Assembly (NCBI GenBank): GCA_964408455.1
Contig: CAYOZN010000006.1
Span: 155,628 to 219,627 of the forward strand
Source: CAYOZN01 sp964408455
Lineage (GTDB): Bacteria > Planctomycetota > Phycisphaerae > UBA1845 > UTPLA1
Reading direction: 5' to 3'
Length of the DNA stretch: 64,000 nt
This document shows positions 35,383-44,241 of the stretch, piece after piece. Under the pieces are notes generated by a model. That model did no database searches, was not told the DNA's origin, and worked only from the letters and a program-made list of their open reading frames with translations. How positions within the stretch are numbered: position 1 is the first letter of the stretch; each line of letters starts with the position of its first letter. The position numbers and the translations under genes were made by a program.

Positions 35383-36570
35383 CTAGCGGCCGGCATCCAC
35401 GGCCGTCGCCGCCGGCGTTTCCACCATTTCGAGCCGCGGCCGGGCCGGGGCCGCGCCGCCCGCCAACTGGTTTGAATCCACCCAGGCCGTTCCGCGCAGG
35501 GCCAGGCCGGCGGCCGCGGCCCAGGCCGGCTGCATGGTCTTCTGATCGCGCTCCCCCCAGCGGCCGATGCCGTCCATCCCGCGCAGGGGATTACCCGGCA
35601 TGCAGGGCACGTCGATGGCTTCCGAGATCATGCTGGAGAGCAGCGGCTCGTGCGCTTCTCCGCCCACGAGCGTCACGCTTTCGGGTTTGTGCCCGCGGAA
35701 TGTCACCGCGAAGTACCGCATGCAAAGCTGCACGTCGCGGCTGAGCCGCTCGATGAAGGGCCGCACGGCATCGGCGGCCGCGGCCCGGATTTCGGCCGGC
35801 ACCGGGACGCGGTCGGCGGCGCGGCGGCCGGCGCCTTCGCGCATGATTCGCACGCGAAGATCGGCGGCCTCGCGCGTCGAGACATTCAGCGCCCGGCCGA
35901 CGGCCTCGTTGAAAGCGCTGCCGCCGATGTCCAGCACCTTGACGAACGACACGTCGGTGCCGCGGGTGACGATGATGGACGAATTGGCGTAGCCGACTTC
36001 CAGAAAGACGTTGATGGACTGCGCATCCTCCTGCCGGCGCAGGAAGCGCACGAAGCACCGCGCGATCGCGCAGGGCATGATGTCCATGGCAACGGGTTCG
36101 AGGCCGAGCGACTCGAGCATGGCGATGCGCTTCTGCACCAGCTCGTCTCTGGCGGCAAAGATGATGATCTCTTCCTTCAATTCGTTGCCGTGGCGAACTT
36201 CGCCGACGGGAATGTGGCGAATCTGCGCGCCGCCGCCGGCAAAGTCGAATCGTTCCTTCGCCTCGAACTGAACGGCGGAGGCGAGCTCGTCCGCCGGCAT
36301 GCGCGGCAGCCGGGCGTTCTTCATCTGAAATTCGTTGGCGCTCAGGCAGGCCACGACCTGGCGGCCCTGAAAGCCACCGCGGGCCCGAAGCTGCTCTATC
36401 TGTTCGCCGAGGCGATCTTCGGATGTGTCGGGATCGTCGTCGCGGAGGCGCTCGCAATGGGCGGCGGCAACCAAGTGCAGGCGCGGACCCTGCGCGGTCA
36501 ACTGGAGCATCTTGATGCTCGCAGCGCCGACGTCGAGGCCGATCGGCCCGTATGAGGTCCTTCGCAGCAC
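35383..36570 (-). CDS. pilM: Actin-like pilus assembly ATPase PilM
   Basis: The 395-residue cytoplasmic protein has the actin-like fold: phosphate loop-like IGLDVGAASIKMLQL, connecting motif MDIMPCAIARC, and LDIGGSAFNEAV and LVGGEA with adenosine-site Gly pairs. PilM binds nucleotide and the PilN tail. The start is GTG 36570 with GGGGG upstream. The C-terminal ~50 residues (Ala/Pro-rich) are a non-conserved tail. Confidence 0.93.
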   Translation of the reverse strand: MLRRTSYGPIGLDVGAASIKMLQLTAQGPRLHLVAAAHCERLRDDDPDTSEDRLGEQIEQLRARGGFQGRQVVACLSANEFQMKNARLPRMPADELASAVQFEAKERFDFAGGGAQIRHIPVGEVRHGNELKEEIIIFAARDELVQKRIAMLESLGLEPVAMDIMPCAIARCFVRFLRRQEDAQSINVFLEVGYANSSIIVTRGTDVSFVKVLDIGGSAFNEAVGRALNVSTREAADLRVRIMREGAGRRAADRVPVPAEIRAAAADAVRPFIERLSRDVQLCMRYFAVTFRGHKPESVTLVGGEAHEPLLSSMISEAIDVPCMPGNPLRGMDGIGRWGERDQKTMQPAWAAAAGLALRGTAWVDSNQLAGGAAPARPRLEMVETPAATAVDAGR

Positions 36571-36627
36571 AGTGCCCCCTTTTTCTTGCGCGATTCGTTC
36601 GCCGGCGCGAAGATCGCCCGCCGCATC

Positions 36628-37188
36628 CTACGGAACCTGGGCCTTACCGCCCGACTGCGCCTTGCTACGGGGCAGCGGATCGGCGTCCGATTGATGGCCT
36701 GAATTCGATGTAGAAGCGCCCGTCGTCTCGGAGCGCTTCACTTCCATGGCCACGCCGTCGGCTTCGATCTGCAAGACCGCGTCGCTGTCCAGGTTGGTCC
36801 CGCCATCGGGCTCAAGCACGAGGATGCCCTCTTCGCCGAAGTTCGTCGCCACCAATTGAATGTCTTCGAGCCCGGCATCCCCGCCGGGCCCCACGACGAC
36901 GACGTAGTCCTCGCGTGTCCGCGGATGTTTGACCGGGGTGTCGGGCGTGTCCTGTCGCGCGATCCAGTATTTCTGCGCCACGCCATCGACCTTGAGAATG
37001 GCGGGATTGCCGGGATTGGCAATGCTGAGGCTCTGGGCGTATGTAAGATCGGCCTCAAAGCGGCGCGTGAATTCCTTCGCCTGCTCCTGCCCGGTCGATC
37101 CACCGGTGGAAGCCGCCGCAACGAAAACGATCCCGGCGATCAGCACGACGGCGGTCAATTCAATGTAGGAAAATGCGCGTCGTTGCAT
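36628..37188 (-). CDS. GspH-like minor pseudopilin
   Basis: The 186-residue protein has a class III signal: MQRRAFSYIELTAVVLIAG, in which prepilin peptidase would cut before Phe (A/F replaces the usual G/F) and Glu sits at the +5 position. The soluble domain is beta-rich and resembles GspH, ending in a disordered Ser/Gly/Lys tail. The start is the ATG at 37188. As a minor pilin it would prime or cap the pilus. No prepilin peptidase gene is visible in this window. Confidence 0.85.
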   Translation of the reverse strand: MQRRAFSYIELTAVVLIAGIVFVAAASTGGSTGQEQAKEFTRRFEADLTYAQSLSIANPGNPAILKVDGVAQKYWIARQDTPDTPVKHPRTREDYVVVVGPGGDAGLEDIQLVATNFGEEGILVLEPDGGTNLDSDAVLQIEADGVAMEVKRSETTGASTSNSGHQSDADPLPRSKAQSGGKAQVP

Positions 37189-37247
37189 CCTGTCCCCCCT
37201 TGTCCCGCCGAGGCCCCGTGCGCCTGGTTGCGCATCCCCGGCTGGTT

Positions 37248-37556
37248 CTACGCGCCTTTGCGGCATCGCGCGCAGAGCTCATCCCTCTTTTGTTTATCGG
37301 TGGCAACAAACTCCACCTTCACGGTTCCCTTTTTTAATACGTCCAGTATTTCGGACAGTCGTTCATTGGTCTGTCGGGCCTCCGCCAGCATATCCTGGCG
37401 CTGCCGGCCGGAGTCCGGAATCTGCGCATGACAGACGGCATCCGGCGGCGACGCGACCCATAATTCGACGGCGACGATCGCCAGGAGCGCTGCAATGGAT
37501 GCGAGTATCCAGCGGGTGAATCGATCGGGCGTGTACACAACATTGCGGACCATCAT
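37248..37556 (-). CDS. Small single-pass membrane protein in the pilus locus
   Basis: A 102-residue protein from ATG 37556: one transmembrane helix (~17-35; ILASIAALLAIVAVELWV), then a helical periplasmic-type segment (DMLAEARQTNERLSEILDVL) and a CARC pair at the C-terminus. No family recognised. It lies between the PilX-like gene and the GspH-like gene and is probably co-transcribed. Confidence 0.7.
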   Translation of the reverse strand: MMVRNVVYTPDRFTRWILASIAALLAIVAVELWVASPPDAVCHAQIPDSGRQRQDMLAEARQTNERLSEILDVLKKGTVKVEFVATDKQKRDELCARCRKGA

Positions 37557-37569
37557 CGCCTCCTTCGGG

Positions 37570-38691
37570 TTAATTCTCGCGCCACGACAAAATGGTGATG
37601 GGAAGGCGGGATTCAAAGTTTTTGAATTTCGCGCGCGAGCTGTCATACTCGAATCGAAAGTCGCGCGAGCCGAGGATGTTCAGCAACGAGTTGTGAAAGC
37701 CGCTGCGAACGACGAGGGGCCCTTCAACCTCCAATCTGAGATCAGACACGACGCTGAGATCGGGACCGCGTACGACTCCACCGCACACGACGGCGCCCGT
37801 CACGCGAAGCTCCGTTCGATTCAGGAGCAGCGCCCCCAGCTTGATGTCCCCTGCGACCACGAGGGCCGGATATCCCGAAACGGCGGAGATGCGCATCTGC
37901 ACGCCGGGATTGAGCGCCAGATCGCCGTTGACGGCGAGCGTGCCGGACAGGCTCAAATCTTCCGTGATCGTCAGGTTTCCCGGCGTATACATGACGCGAC
38001 CAGGATTGGTTGCCGACATGTCCAGCGCATTGAGCTGGCCCGCGTTCGCACTGGTCAGCGTCGCGCGATTGACCAGATTAGACACGTACATGCGATGCCC
38101 ATGTGAATACCGCGTGTAATGCGCTGCGACGTCCGCCGAGGGAAGCGCGCAGGTATCGCCGAGGGCAGTGTCGCACTTGGAGCCGGACGGGCTGATGCTG
38201 GCGTCGGCGGGAAGGCCAGTCAGGTTGCCGGACAAGGCAGTGGATATTTCCCAATAGACATCCGGAGGAAGCAGCACTGCGGCCTCGATCGAGCGCCGGC
38301 CGCGGACCGAGTTGCTGAAGTCGCGGGCCACGCCTATGGAGCCGATTCGGAACAGATCGCCGCTGACCTGCGCCACGGCGACGTCGCAGTAGTCCGAAGA
38401 GCCATCCACGGCGATGCCGTTCTCGCCCGTCCAGTAATTGCCGGCGCTCACCGTGGTCGGCGCGTACATCAGATAATGCATGGCGATGTCCACTCCCGAC
38501 TCGGCGAGATACTGGGCACGCGAGGCGCGATAGCGGTTGTGGGCCTCGGGCATCGCCGTGGAATTCGCCTCGAGAAAGGCGATGCCCAGCGTGGCGACGA
38601 CGGTGGTCAGCCCGAGCACGACGATGAGGATGTACGCCGGGCGTCGCTGCCTCGCTTTGCCCATTAACTTGTCTACCTGCCGGTTTTGCAT
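37570..38691 (-). CDS. PilX/GspK-like minor pilin assembly protein
   Basis: The 373-residue protein has an N-terminal segment RRPAYILIVVLGLTTVVATL, like a prepilin/PilX transmembrane helix but without the usual Gly-Phe and Glu. It is followed by ASRAQYLAESGVDIAMHYLM, a motif typical of PilX and GspK proteins. The rest is beta-rich, with repeated short VNGDLALNPG-like strands. Minor pilins of this type start and adjust the pilus tip. ATG 38691 is used; an internal ATG at 38664 is possible. Confidence 0.75.
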   Translation of the reverse strand: MQNRQVDKLMGKARQRRPAYILIVVLGLTTVVATLGIAFLEANSTAMPEAHNRYRASRAQYLAESGVDIAMHYLMYAPTTVSAGNYWTGENGIAVDGSSDYCDVAVAQVSGDLFRIGSIGVARDFSNSVRGRRSIEAAVLLPPDVYWEISTALSGNLTGLPADASISPSGSKCDTALGDTCALPSADVAAHYTRYSHGHRMYVSNLVNRATLTSANAGQLNALDMSATNPGRVMYTPGNLTITEDLSLSGTLAVNGDLALNPGVQMRISAVSGYPALVVAGDIKLGALLLNRTELRVTGAVVCGGVVRGPDLSVVSDLRLEVEGPLVVRSGFHNSLLNILGSRDFRFEYDSSRAKFKNFESRLPITILSWREN

Positions 38692-38719
38692 GGCAGCTCC
38701 GTCATTTCAAACCCGCGGA

Positions 38720-39460
38720 TCAGTCGACCGCGGTCATGGTCGGCGCGCTTTCGCCCTTGACGTCGTGAAAGCCCGTCCAGCGGGAATAATGCTTGCGCCG
38801 ATATCGCTCGCCGGCCGTCGCCGGCGCCAGCCTGGTCGCATCGCTGAACAGATAGTCGGCCGCGGCCCGCGGCGAGACCGACTTGCTGAACATCAGCGTC
38901 GAGTCGTCGGCAGTAATGGTGAACCGCACATCGACGATCTGCGCTTCGCCATTGTCGGGGAAGCCGCGCAGCGTGAAGTCGTCAATGCCCTCACCGATCA
39001 CTACGCTGGACTTGCCGGCGGCATCCATGACGGTCGCGACACTGGCGGCATCCAGCAGGGTGTCAACGTCAATGGCGTTGCCGGTGTCGGTGTCGCTGGA
39101 ACGCTGCACGGACTCCCGAATGACCTGCCGCGTGGACGAATTCCAGTAGATCGTGATCACTTCCTTCGCGTTGATCTGATCGTTCTCATCAACATCCGTT
39201 CGCCAGAGAACAATCCGGTTGGAATCGAGATCGCCGACGGCGCGTGCCTCCTGAACGTCGGCGGCGATGCGCGAGATCAGCGTGCGACCGGCATTCTTCT
39301 GGGCGCGCAGATCGCGCGTGGTGGTGGACGCGGCGCTCACGGCGTGGATCATGGCGGCGCCGGCCGTGGCGGTCAGCGCGGTGACGCTCGTGGCCAGCAG
39401 CATTTCGGCCAGCGTGAAGCCGCGGTGCGATCGTCTGCACAGCATGGTTCGTTGCCGCAT
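38720..39460 (-). CDS. GspJ/PilW-like minor pseudopilin
   Basis: The 246-residue protein has prepilin signal RGFTLAEMLLATSVTALT (Gly/Phe cut, Glu at +5) and a long domain with YxWNSSTRQVIRESV and FTLRGFPDNG. It fits minor pseudopilins GspJ or PilW. It starts one base after the stop of the preceding gene. Confidence 0.85.
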   Translation of the reverse strand: MRQRTMLCRRSHRGFTLAEMLLATSVTALTATAGAAMIHAVSAASTTTRDLRAQKNAGRTLISRIAADVQEARAVGDLDSNRIVLWRTDVDENDQINAKEVITIYWNSSTRQVIRESVQRSSDTDTGNAIDVDTLLDAASVATVMDAAGKSSVVIGEGIDDFTLRGFPDNGEAQIVDVRFTITADDSTLMFSKSVSPRAAADYLFSDATRLAPATAGERYRRKHYSRWTGFHDVKGESAPTMTAVD

Positions 39461-39461
39461 G

Positions 39462-40001
39462 TCAGTCCTCCCGCGCCACGAGCCGGTCGAGCGTGACCAG
39501 CAGGTTCTTTTCGTGGTATACGCGCACCTGCACGTGAACGAATGCGTCGTCGTCGCCGGCCGGCTGATCGTCGAACGTGACGTACGACACGGACACTTCG
39601 CGGTGATAGCCGGCGAACTGGGGCGCGCTCAACTCGTCGCCGGCATAATCAACAAGGGTTGCCTTCTGCGAAATGGCGTTGTATTCCGACAGGCCGTGAA
39701 AGTCGTCGATCTCGTTGTACAGTTTGCGCGACGATTCGCCGGAATCGGGCCCTGGCGATTTGGCGGTGGAACTGGGCGCGAAGAACGGACGGGCGAGCAC
39801 CTCTTCCATCAGGGCCTCGCCGAGTTCGACGGCCTGTTCAAACTTGATGGCTTCCTGGGTGTTCTGAAGTCCTGCCGCGAACGGCAGCAGTGCCGTGGCG
39901 GCAACCACGGAAAGGATCGTCGTCGCCAGTAGCGCCTCGGCCAGGGTGAATGCCGGGCGGCGAAGCACGCCGATGCGGAATTGAGAAATGTACCGAGTCA
40001 T
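39462..40001 (-). CDS. GspI/PilV-like minor pseudopilin
   Basis: The 179-residue protein has signal segment RRPAFTLAEALLATTILSVV (Ala/Phe at the cut, Glu at +5). Its short C-terminal domain is compatible with GspI/PilV. The start at ATG 40001 gives MTRYISQFRIGVL. It lies next to the GspJ-like gene; GspI-GspJ-GspK-type sets form a pilus tip complex. Confidence 0.85.
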   Translation of the reverse strand: MTRYISQFRIGVLRRPAFTLAEALLATTILSVVAATALLPFAAGLQNTQEAIKFEQAVELGEALMEEVLARPFFAPSSTAKSPGPDSGESSRKLYNEIDDFHGLSEYNAISQKATLVDYAGDELSAPQFAGYHREVSVSYVTFDDQPAGDDDAFVHVQVRVYHEKNLLVTLDRLVARED

Positions 40002-40108
40002 TCGTCCGCAACCCTCCCATGATCGGAACTGCGGTGTGAAAAGCATACAATTGCCCGCAAGACCGGAAATCAGTGCCGCGGCCACGACGCCAGTATATGC
40101 AAAGCGAA

Positions 40109-40188
40109 CGACCGGAAATGGCCGGCGTGTCCGCCCTGCCATTTCCGGTCGTAAAGTTCACACCATCTTGCAGGCCCGCTGGCGGGCC
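40109..40188 (-). terminator. Two stem-loops after the major pilin gene
   Basis: Just downstream of the pilin stop (minus strand) lie GGCCC-GCTGGC-GGGCC (~40173-40188) and a 14-bp perfect stem, ACGACCGGAAATGG with CCATTTCCGGTCGT (40108-40152), with a 17-base loop. Neither is followed by a long T-run, so partial termination or 3'-end stabilisation of the pilin message is more likely than full termination. Confidence 0.6.
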
Positions 40189-40200
40189 CACGACGTTTCG

Positions 40201-40626
40201 TCACAGCGTGTTGTGCGCGACGCCGTTGGTCGTTCCGCCGTCGTCGGCGAGGAACGTGCCGTTGACGTCTTCATACACCCAGCCGCCGGCCGTCGAGGTG
40301 ATATCCGTCGAATTGTCGAACGGGTTGGCAGGCACGCGCTGAAGGTATGGCCCGAGGGCGGGCGAGCCCGTCGTCGTGTGGTCCGAGTTGGTCTTGGACG
40401 TCATGACCGAGCTGAATGAGCCGGCCGGAGGATACTGGCCATTGTGCTGGAGCTTGTAGAGCTCGATCTGGCCGCGAATGGTGGCCAGATTTGTCTGGAG
40501 CGAGCTGAACCGGGCGTCGGTTCCCGCGTCGCTGAACTGGGGTATGACCACCGCGGCAAGGATGCCGAGGATGACCACGACGATCAGGAGTTCCACCAGC
40601 GTGAATGCGTTTGACCTGCGAGCCAT
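40201..40626 (-). CDS. Major type IV pilin/pseudopilin (GspG-like)
   Basis: The 141-residue protein begins at ATG 40626 after GGAGG and AGGAAA. Its signal RSNAFTLVELLIVVVILGIL is a textbook prepilin helix (Ala/Phe cleavage, Glu at +5). A GspG-like C-terminal part follows: LATIRGQIELYKLQHNGQYP, PYLQRVPANPFD and GGWVYED. It is probably the fibre subunit. It heads the minus-strand locus and is separated by ~200 bases with stem-loops from the minor pilins, as expected of a gene needing higher expression. Confidence 0.93.
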   Translation of the reverse strand: MARRSNAFTLVELLIVVVILGILAAVVIPQFSDAGTDARFSSLQTNLATIRGQIELYKLQHNGQYPPAGSFSSVMTSKTNSDHTTTGSPALGPYLQRVPANPFDNSTDITSTAGGWVYEDVNGTFLADDGGTTNGVAHNTL

Positions 40627-41100
40627 TTTCCTGTTCCTCCGCGGGCCTGATTTTGCGGCCAATACCCTCGACCCTGGGCGCCGCCCGTCGGCCGTTTTCC
40701 CGATGATGATCCGTCGGCAACACTGCCGTGCGTCCGGGCACACGCGTCACTCACCCCATCGGGTCATGCCCGGCTGATCTTTAGGGGAACGTATGATTTG
40801 CAGCATGCGGCGGGCAAGCGGGACTTACCTGCGTGCCATAATATCGCCGCGGGCATTGCGAGAGGCACCCTTCCCATATCCCTTACTGTCAATTTGACGG
40901 CACTGTGCACTGGCGCAATGAAAAATGCATTTGCGGACCTGTCGTCGGCACAAGGGAAAATGGGACGGCGAAAAAAATGGGCTGGAGGGACGCGAGGCTT
41001 GAAAAATCGCCGGAAACCTCGAACGCTGTCATCTCCACGACACCGCCATGCGTCTCGACGGCAAGCCGCGAAGTCGCGTCGCCGGCGGCGCACGTGGCCG
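40627..41100. other. Intergenic region upstream of the pilus locus
   Basis: It carries the likely pilin promoter side. A small palindrome GTCAATTTGAC lies at ~40888-40898 and could be an operator. No gene was recognised; open frames give Arg-rich products. Confidence 0.45.
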
Positions 41101-42405
41101 CTAATGGCGTGAAACTGCCGCGGCTCGGCGCGTTTGTCTGCGCGCGGCGCCGGCAGCAGCAGTCACGGCCGGCGGCGAACCGGCAACGATCGCGCGGCCG
41201 CGCTTGATGACGAATGTGGGCAGCGGACGCAGCCGGATGGCATCGAGCACATTGTCCACCGGCAGCACGACCACGTCGGCCGCATTCCCGGTGCCGGCGC
41301 CATAATCCTTCAGTCGCATTGCCCGCGCGGCATTGAATGTAATCGCGTCAAGGGCCTGTTCCAGCCGCTGCGGCGTCGTCATGTGATCGGCATGTGCGAG
41401 CATGTGGGCGACGTCGAGCATCTGACCGGTGCCGAAGGGATAGAACGGATCGCGAATGCAGTCCTGTCCGGCGGCCACCGGCACGCCTGCATCCAGCAGT
41501 TCCGACACCCGCGTCAGCCCGCGCCGCTTCGGATAGCGATCGTAGCGCCCCTGCAAGTGCATATTGACGGGCGGATTGGTGACGACGCAAATGCGGGCCT
41601 CGCGAATCAGGTCGATGACTTTGCGCGCGTGCGCGGCGTCGTAGCTGGAGAGGGCGCAGACGTGGCTGGCAGTGACGCGGCCATGCCATCGCCGCTCGAT
41701 GGTCTGGGCGGCCAGATACTCGGTACAGCGAGAATATGGATCGTCGGTCTCGTCGATGTGGCAGTCGATATCGGCGTCAAATTCCTCGGCCAGATCGAAG
41801 AGAATCTCGATATGCCGCTTCGAGTCATCCTCGCTGTTTTCGTTGTGGGCGATGCCGCCGATCACGTCGCAGCCCATTCGCATGGCCTCGCGCATCTGCT
41901 CCTGCGCCCCGGCGTCGCGCAGGATGCCATCCTGCGGAAAACACACGATCTGGATGTCGACCAGATCGCGCGTCGCCTCCCGCGCTTCCAGCACGCCCTG
42001 TGCGAGGCGCAGCCCCGCGGCCGAGGCGACGTCTACGTGCGTTCGAATGTGGGCCGTGCCGAAGCCCGCCTCGGCACGGATTGCGCGAATCGCGCGCTCG
42101 CGGACGTCGGCCGGCTTCATGGTGCGCTTCGCGACGGTCCAGTGGCGAATCGCCTCGATCAACGTGCCGCTGCGGTTGGGCTTCACCAGGTCCAGGGTGT
42201 ACGCCAGATCGAGATGCAGATGGGGATCGATCAGGCCCGGCAGTGCCAGTCCCCCGCCACCATCGAGCACGTTCGCGCCGCGCGGAAACGACAATTTCGG
42301 ACCCACTTTTGCGATCCGACCTTCCGCGTCGAATAGTACGTCGCATAACTGCGTCTTTCCGCGCAAACGCACGGACCGTATACCGTTGATCTGGGTCGCG
42401 TTCAT
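41101..42405 (-). CDS. codA: Cytosine deaminase-like amidohydrolase
   Basis: The 434-residue protein aligns by eye with E. coli CodA along most of its length. Metal-site motif PHLHLD at residues 61-66, AHIRTHVDV, FPQDGIL, DCHIDETDDP, VTASHVCALSSY, VNMHLQGRYDRYPKRRG, and a late Asp in GQDCIRDPFYPFGTG are all seen. CodA deaminates cytosine to uracil in pyrimidine salvage. The region E. coli reads as GHDDV is GQDC here, keeping the first Asp but changing neighbours, so related cyclic substrates (other pyrimidines, creatinine-like or isoguanine-type) remain possible. The ATG at 42405 is used. The C-terminal ~25 residues are Ala/Arg-rich and not conserved. Confidence 0.85.
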   Translation of the reverse strand: MNATQINGIRSVRLRGKTQLCDVLFDAEGRIAKVGPKLSFPRGANVLDGGGGLALPGLIDPHLHLDLAYTLDLVKPNRSGTLIEAIRHWTVAKRTMKPADVRERAIRAIRAEAGFGTAHIRTHVDVASAAGLRLAQGVLEAREATRDLVDIQIVCFPQDGILRDAGAQEQMREAMRMGCDVIGGIAHNENSEDDSKRHIEILFDLAEEFDADIDCHIDETDDPYSRCTEYLAAQTIERRWHGRVTASHVCALSSYDAAHARKVIDLIREARICVVTNPPVNMHLQGRYDRYPKRRGLTRVSELLDAGVPVAAGQDCIRDPFYPFGTGQMLDVAHMLAHADHMTTPQRLEQALDAITFNAARAMRLKDYGAGTGNAADVVVLPVDNVLDAIRLRPLPTFVIKRGRAIVAGSPPAVTAAAGAARRQTRRAAAVSRH

Positions 42406-42449
42406 GGTCCGTATGCTATCTCTTCACTGGTTCAACCGATAGATGACTC

Positions 42450-44012
42450 ATGAACGCCAACCCACATTCCACCATGCGCTGGGTCAACGGCCCGGCCCTC
42501 GTGTTCGTCGTCTTGTTCCTGTCGCTCCAGGTGATGGCGCCCGCGAGGATGCTGCGCGATCCCGGCACCTTCTGGCACACCATCGTCGGCGAGCGGATCC
42601 TTCAGACGGGCGAATTTCCGCGGCACGACGAGTTTACGTTCTCCCGCGCCGGCGAACCGTGGATCGCCCAGCAATGGCTGGGAGAAGTCGCCATGGCGCT
42701 GGTCCACCGTGCCATGGGCATCGACGGGCTGGTGCTGCTGTCGAATGCCGCCATCGCGGCGATGTTCGCGTTTCTGGCAGTTCGGCTCCGCAAAACCGGA
42801 TTGCCGTGGCCGGCGGTCTGCTTCCTGCTCATGCTCGTGTTCGCGGCGAGTTGTTATCACTTCATGCCGCGGCCGCACCTGGCCACGATTCTGTTCATGG
42901 CCGTCGCCATGGTCCTGCTGTGCGACGTCGAGGCCGGCCGCGCCGATGCAAAGCAACTGTTGTGGCTCGTGCCGCTGTTCATGGTGTGGGTGAACACGCA
43001 TGGCGGCGCCCTTGGAGGACTGGCCACACTGCTCATCGTCGCCATGCTGTGGCTGCTCGGGCCGAGCGAACGCTGGCGCGTCAGTGGTGATCGCAGGCTG
43101 GTTGCCCGACCGCTCATCATCACGTCGGTGGTTGGCCTTTGTCTGCTGACGGTGCTGATCAATCCCTACGGCACGGCGCTGCCGCGCGTGTGGCTGGGCC
43201 TGTTGGGCAGCAAGCTGCTTCCGCGCATGATGATCGAGCACGCCCCGCCGGCGATGTTCAGCCCGGAATGGCTGATGATCAGCCTGCTGGGCGCCGTGTA
43301 TGTCGCGGCGCTGGCATCGGCAGCGCGACGCGGCGTGCGCGCGACATGGCTGCTGCCACTGGTGTGGCTCGCCCTCTCCTATTCGCGGGTGCGTCACGGC
43401 CCGCTGTTTGCGATGTGCGCCGGCGTGGCCCTTGCGGACATGCTGCCGCACACGCACTGGCTCAAGCGTTTCAGCCCGGCGGCCGAGGGCGCACAGGGCC
43501 AAGCCGACGCGCCGGCAAATCGCCCCTGGACAATTCGCCACGTGGCCCTGCCCGCCGGACTGGTCGCCTTTGCGATGTTGTTTCAAACCGCGGGCATACC
43601 TGCGCCGGTCCTCGGGGCCGATCGCTGCACGCCCGATCCGCAATACTGGCCGGCGGCCGCCGCCATGCGGCTGGAAGATACACTTCGCACATTCCCCGGC
43701 GAGAACCGCGTGTTCAACGACATGCGATTCGGGGGCTACCTGATTTATCACGTGCCGGAGGCGCGACTCTACATCGACGATCGCTGCGAGCTGCATGGCG
43801 ACGCCGGCCTGCGGCGCTATCTCGACCTGCATCGAAATCCGCAGCGGTTTGCAGGGCTGGCCGAGTACGAGCAGATTCACCTGGCCCTCGTCGATCGCGA
43901 CTCGCCGATCGCAGATTACCTGGCCCTTCATCCTGACTGGCTCACGCTGCATCGCGACAGCACCGCCTGCCTGTTTCAGCGGCAGGTGCGATCGGCCCAC
44001 GCCCGGCCCTGA
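42450..44012 (+). CDS. Multi-pass membrane protein, GT-C-like
   Basis: The 520-residue protein has about 9-10 hydrophobic helices between residues 12 and 390 and a C-terminal soluble part. The first loop, RDPGTFWHTIVGERIL followed by WIAQQWLGEV, resembles the acidic/aromatic first loop of GT-C-fold glycosyltransferase-like proteins of unknown function. No further catalytic motif is visible. The C-terminal part (MRFGGYLIYHVPEARLYIDD) is a conserved feature of such proteins. Function unknown. The start is the ATG shortly after the divergent codA start. Confidence 0.7.
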   Translation: MNANPHSTMRWVNGPALVFVVLFLSLQVMAPARMLRDPGTFWHTIVGERILQTGEFPRHDEFTFSRAGEPWIAQQWLGEVAMALVHRAMGIDGLVLLSNAAIAAMFAFLAVRLRKTGLPWPAVCFLLMLVFAASCYHFMPRPHLATILFMAVAMVLLCDVEAGRADAKQLLWLVPLFMVWVNTHGGALGGLATLLIVAMLWLLGPSERWRVSGDRRLVARPLIITSVVGLCLLTVLINPYGTALPRVWLGLLGSKLLPRMMIEHAPPAMFSPEWLMISLLGAVYVAALASAARRGVRATWLLPLVWLALSYSRVRHGPLFAMCAGVALADMLPHTHWLKRFSPAAEGAQGQADAPANRPWTIRHVALPAGLVAFAMLFQTAGIPAPVLGADRCTPDPQYWPAAAAMRLEDTLRTFPGENRVFNDMRFGGYLIYHVPEARLYIDDRCELHGDAGLRRYLDLHRNPQRFAGLAEYEQIHLALVDRDSPIADYLALHPDWLTLHRDSTACLFQRQVRSAHARP

Positions 44013-44241
44013 CTCGCGGGTTGGATGAACGTCCACGTCACACCGCATCAAGGTGCACACCGGCTTGCGCGCCGATGGGACGCGCGATCCGATCGGCACA
44101 GCGGCGGTGCACACAATTCCACCACGCGTTTTGGACCACTTGCATGGCGCTGTGCGTTGACGCGCGCTCGCGAACGGGAGCGAATCGTTGCCGAACGCCT
44201 GCGGTGACGATAGGCTGTCGCCCGGCAAATCAGGAGCAAAC

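Noticed and set aside
40800..40870. Sigma54-like promoter upstream of the pilin gene (TGGCACG on the minus strand)
   Set aside because: The -24 element looks right but the -12 TTGC element is absent at the required distance.
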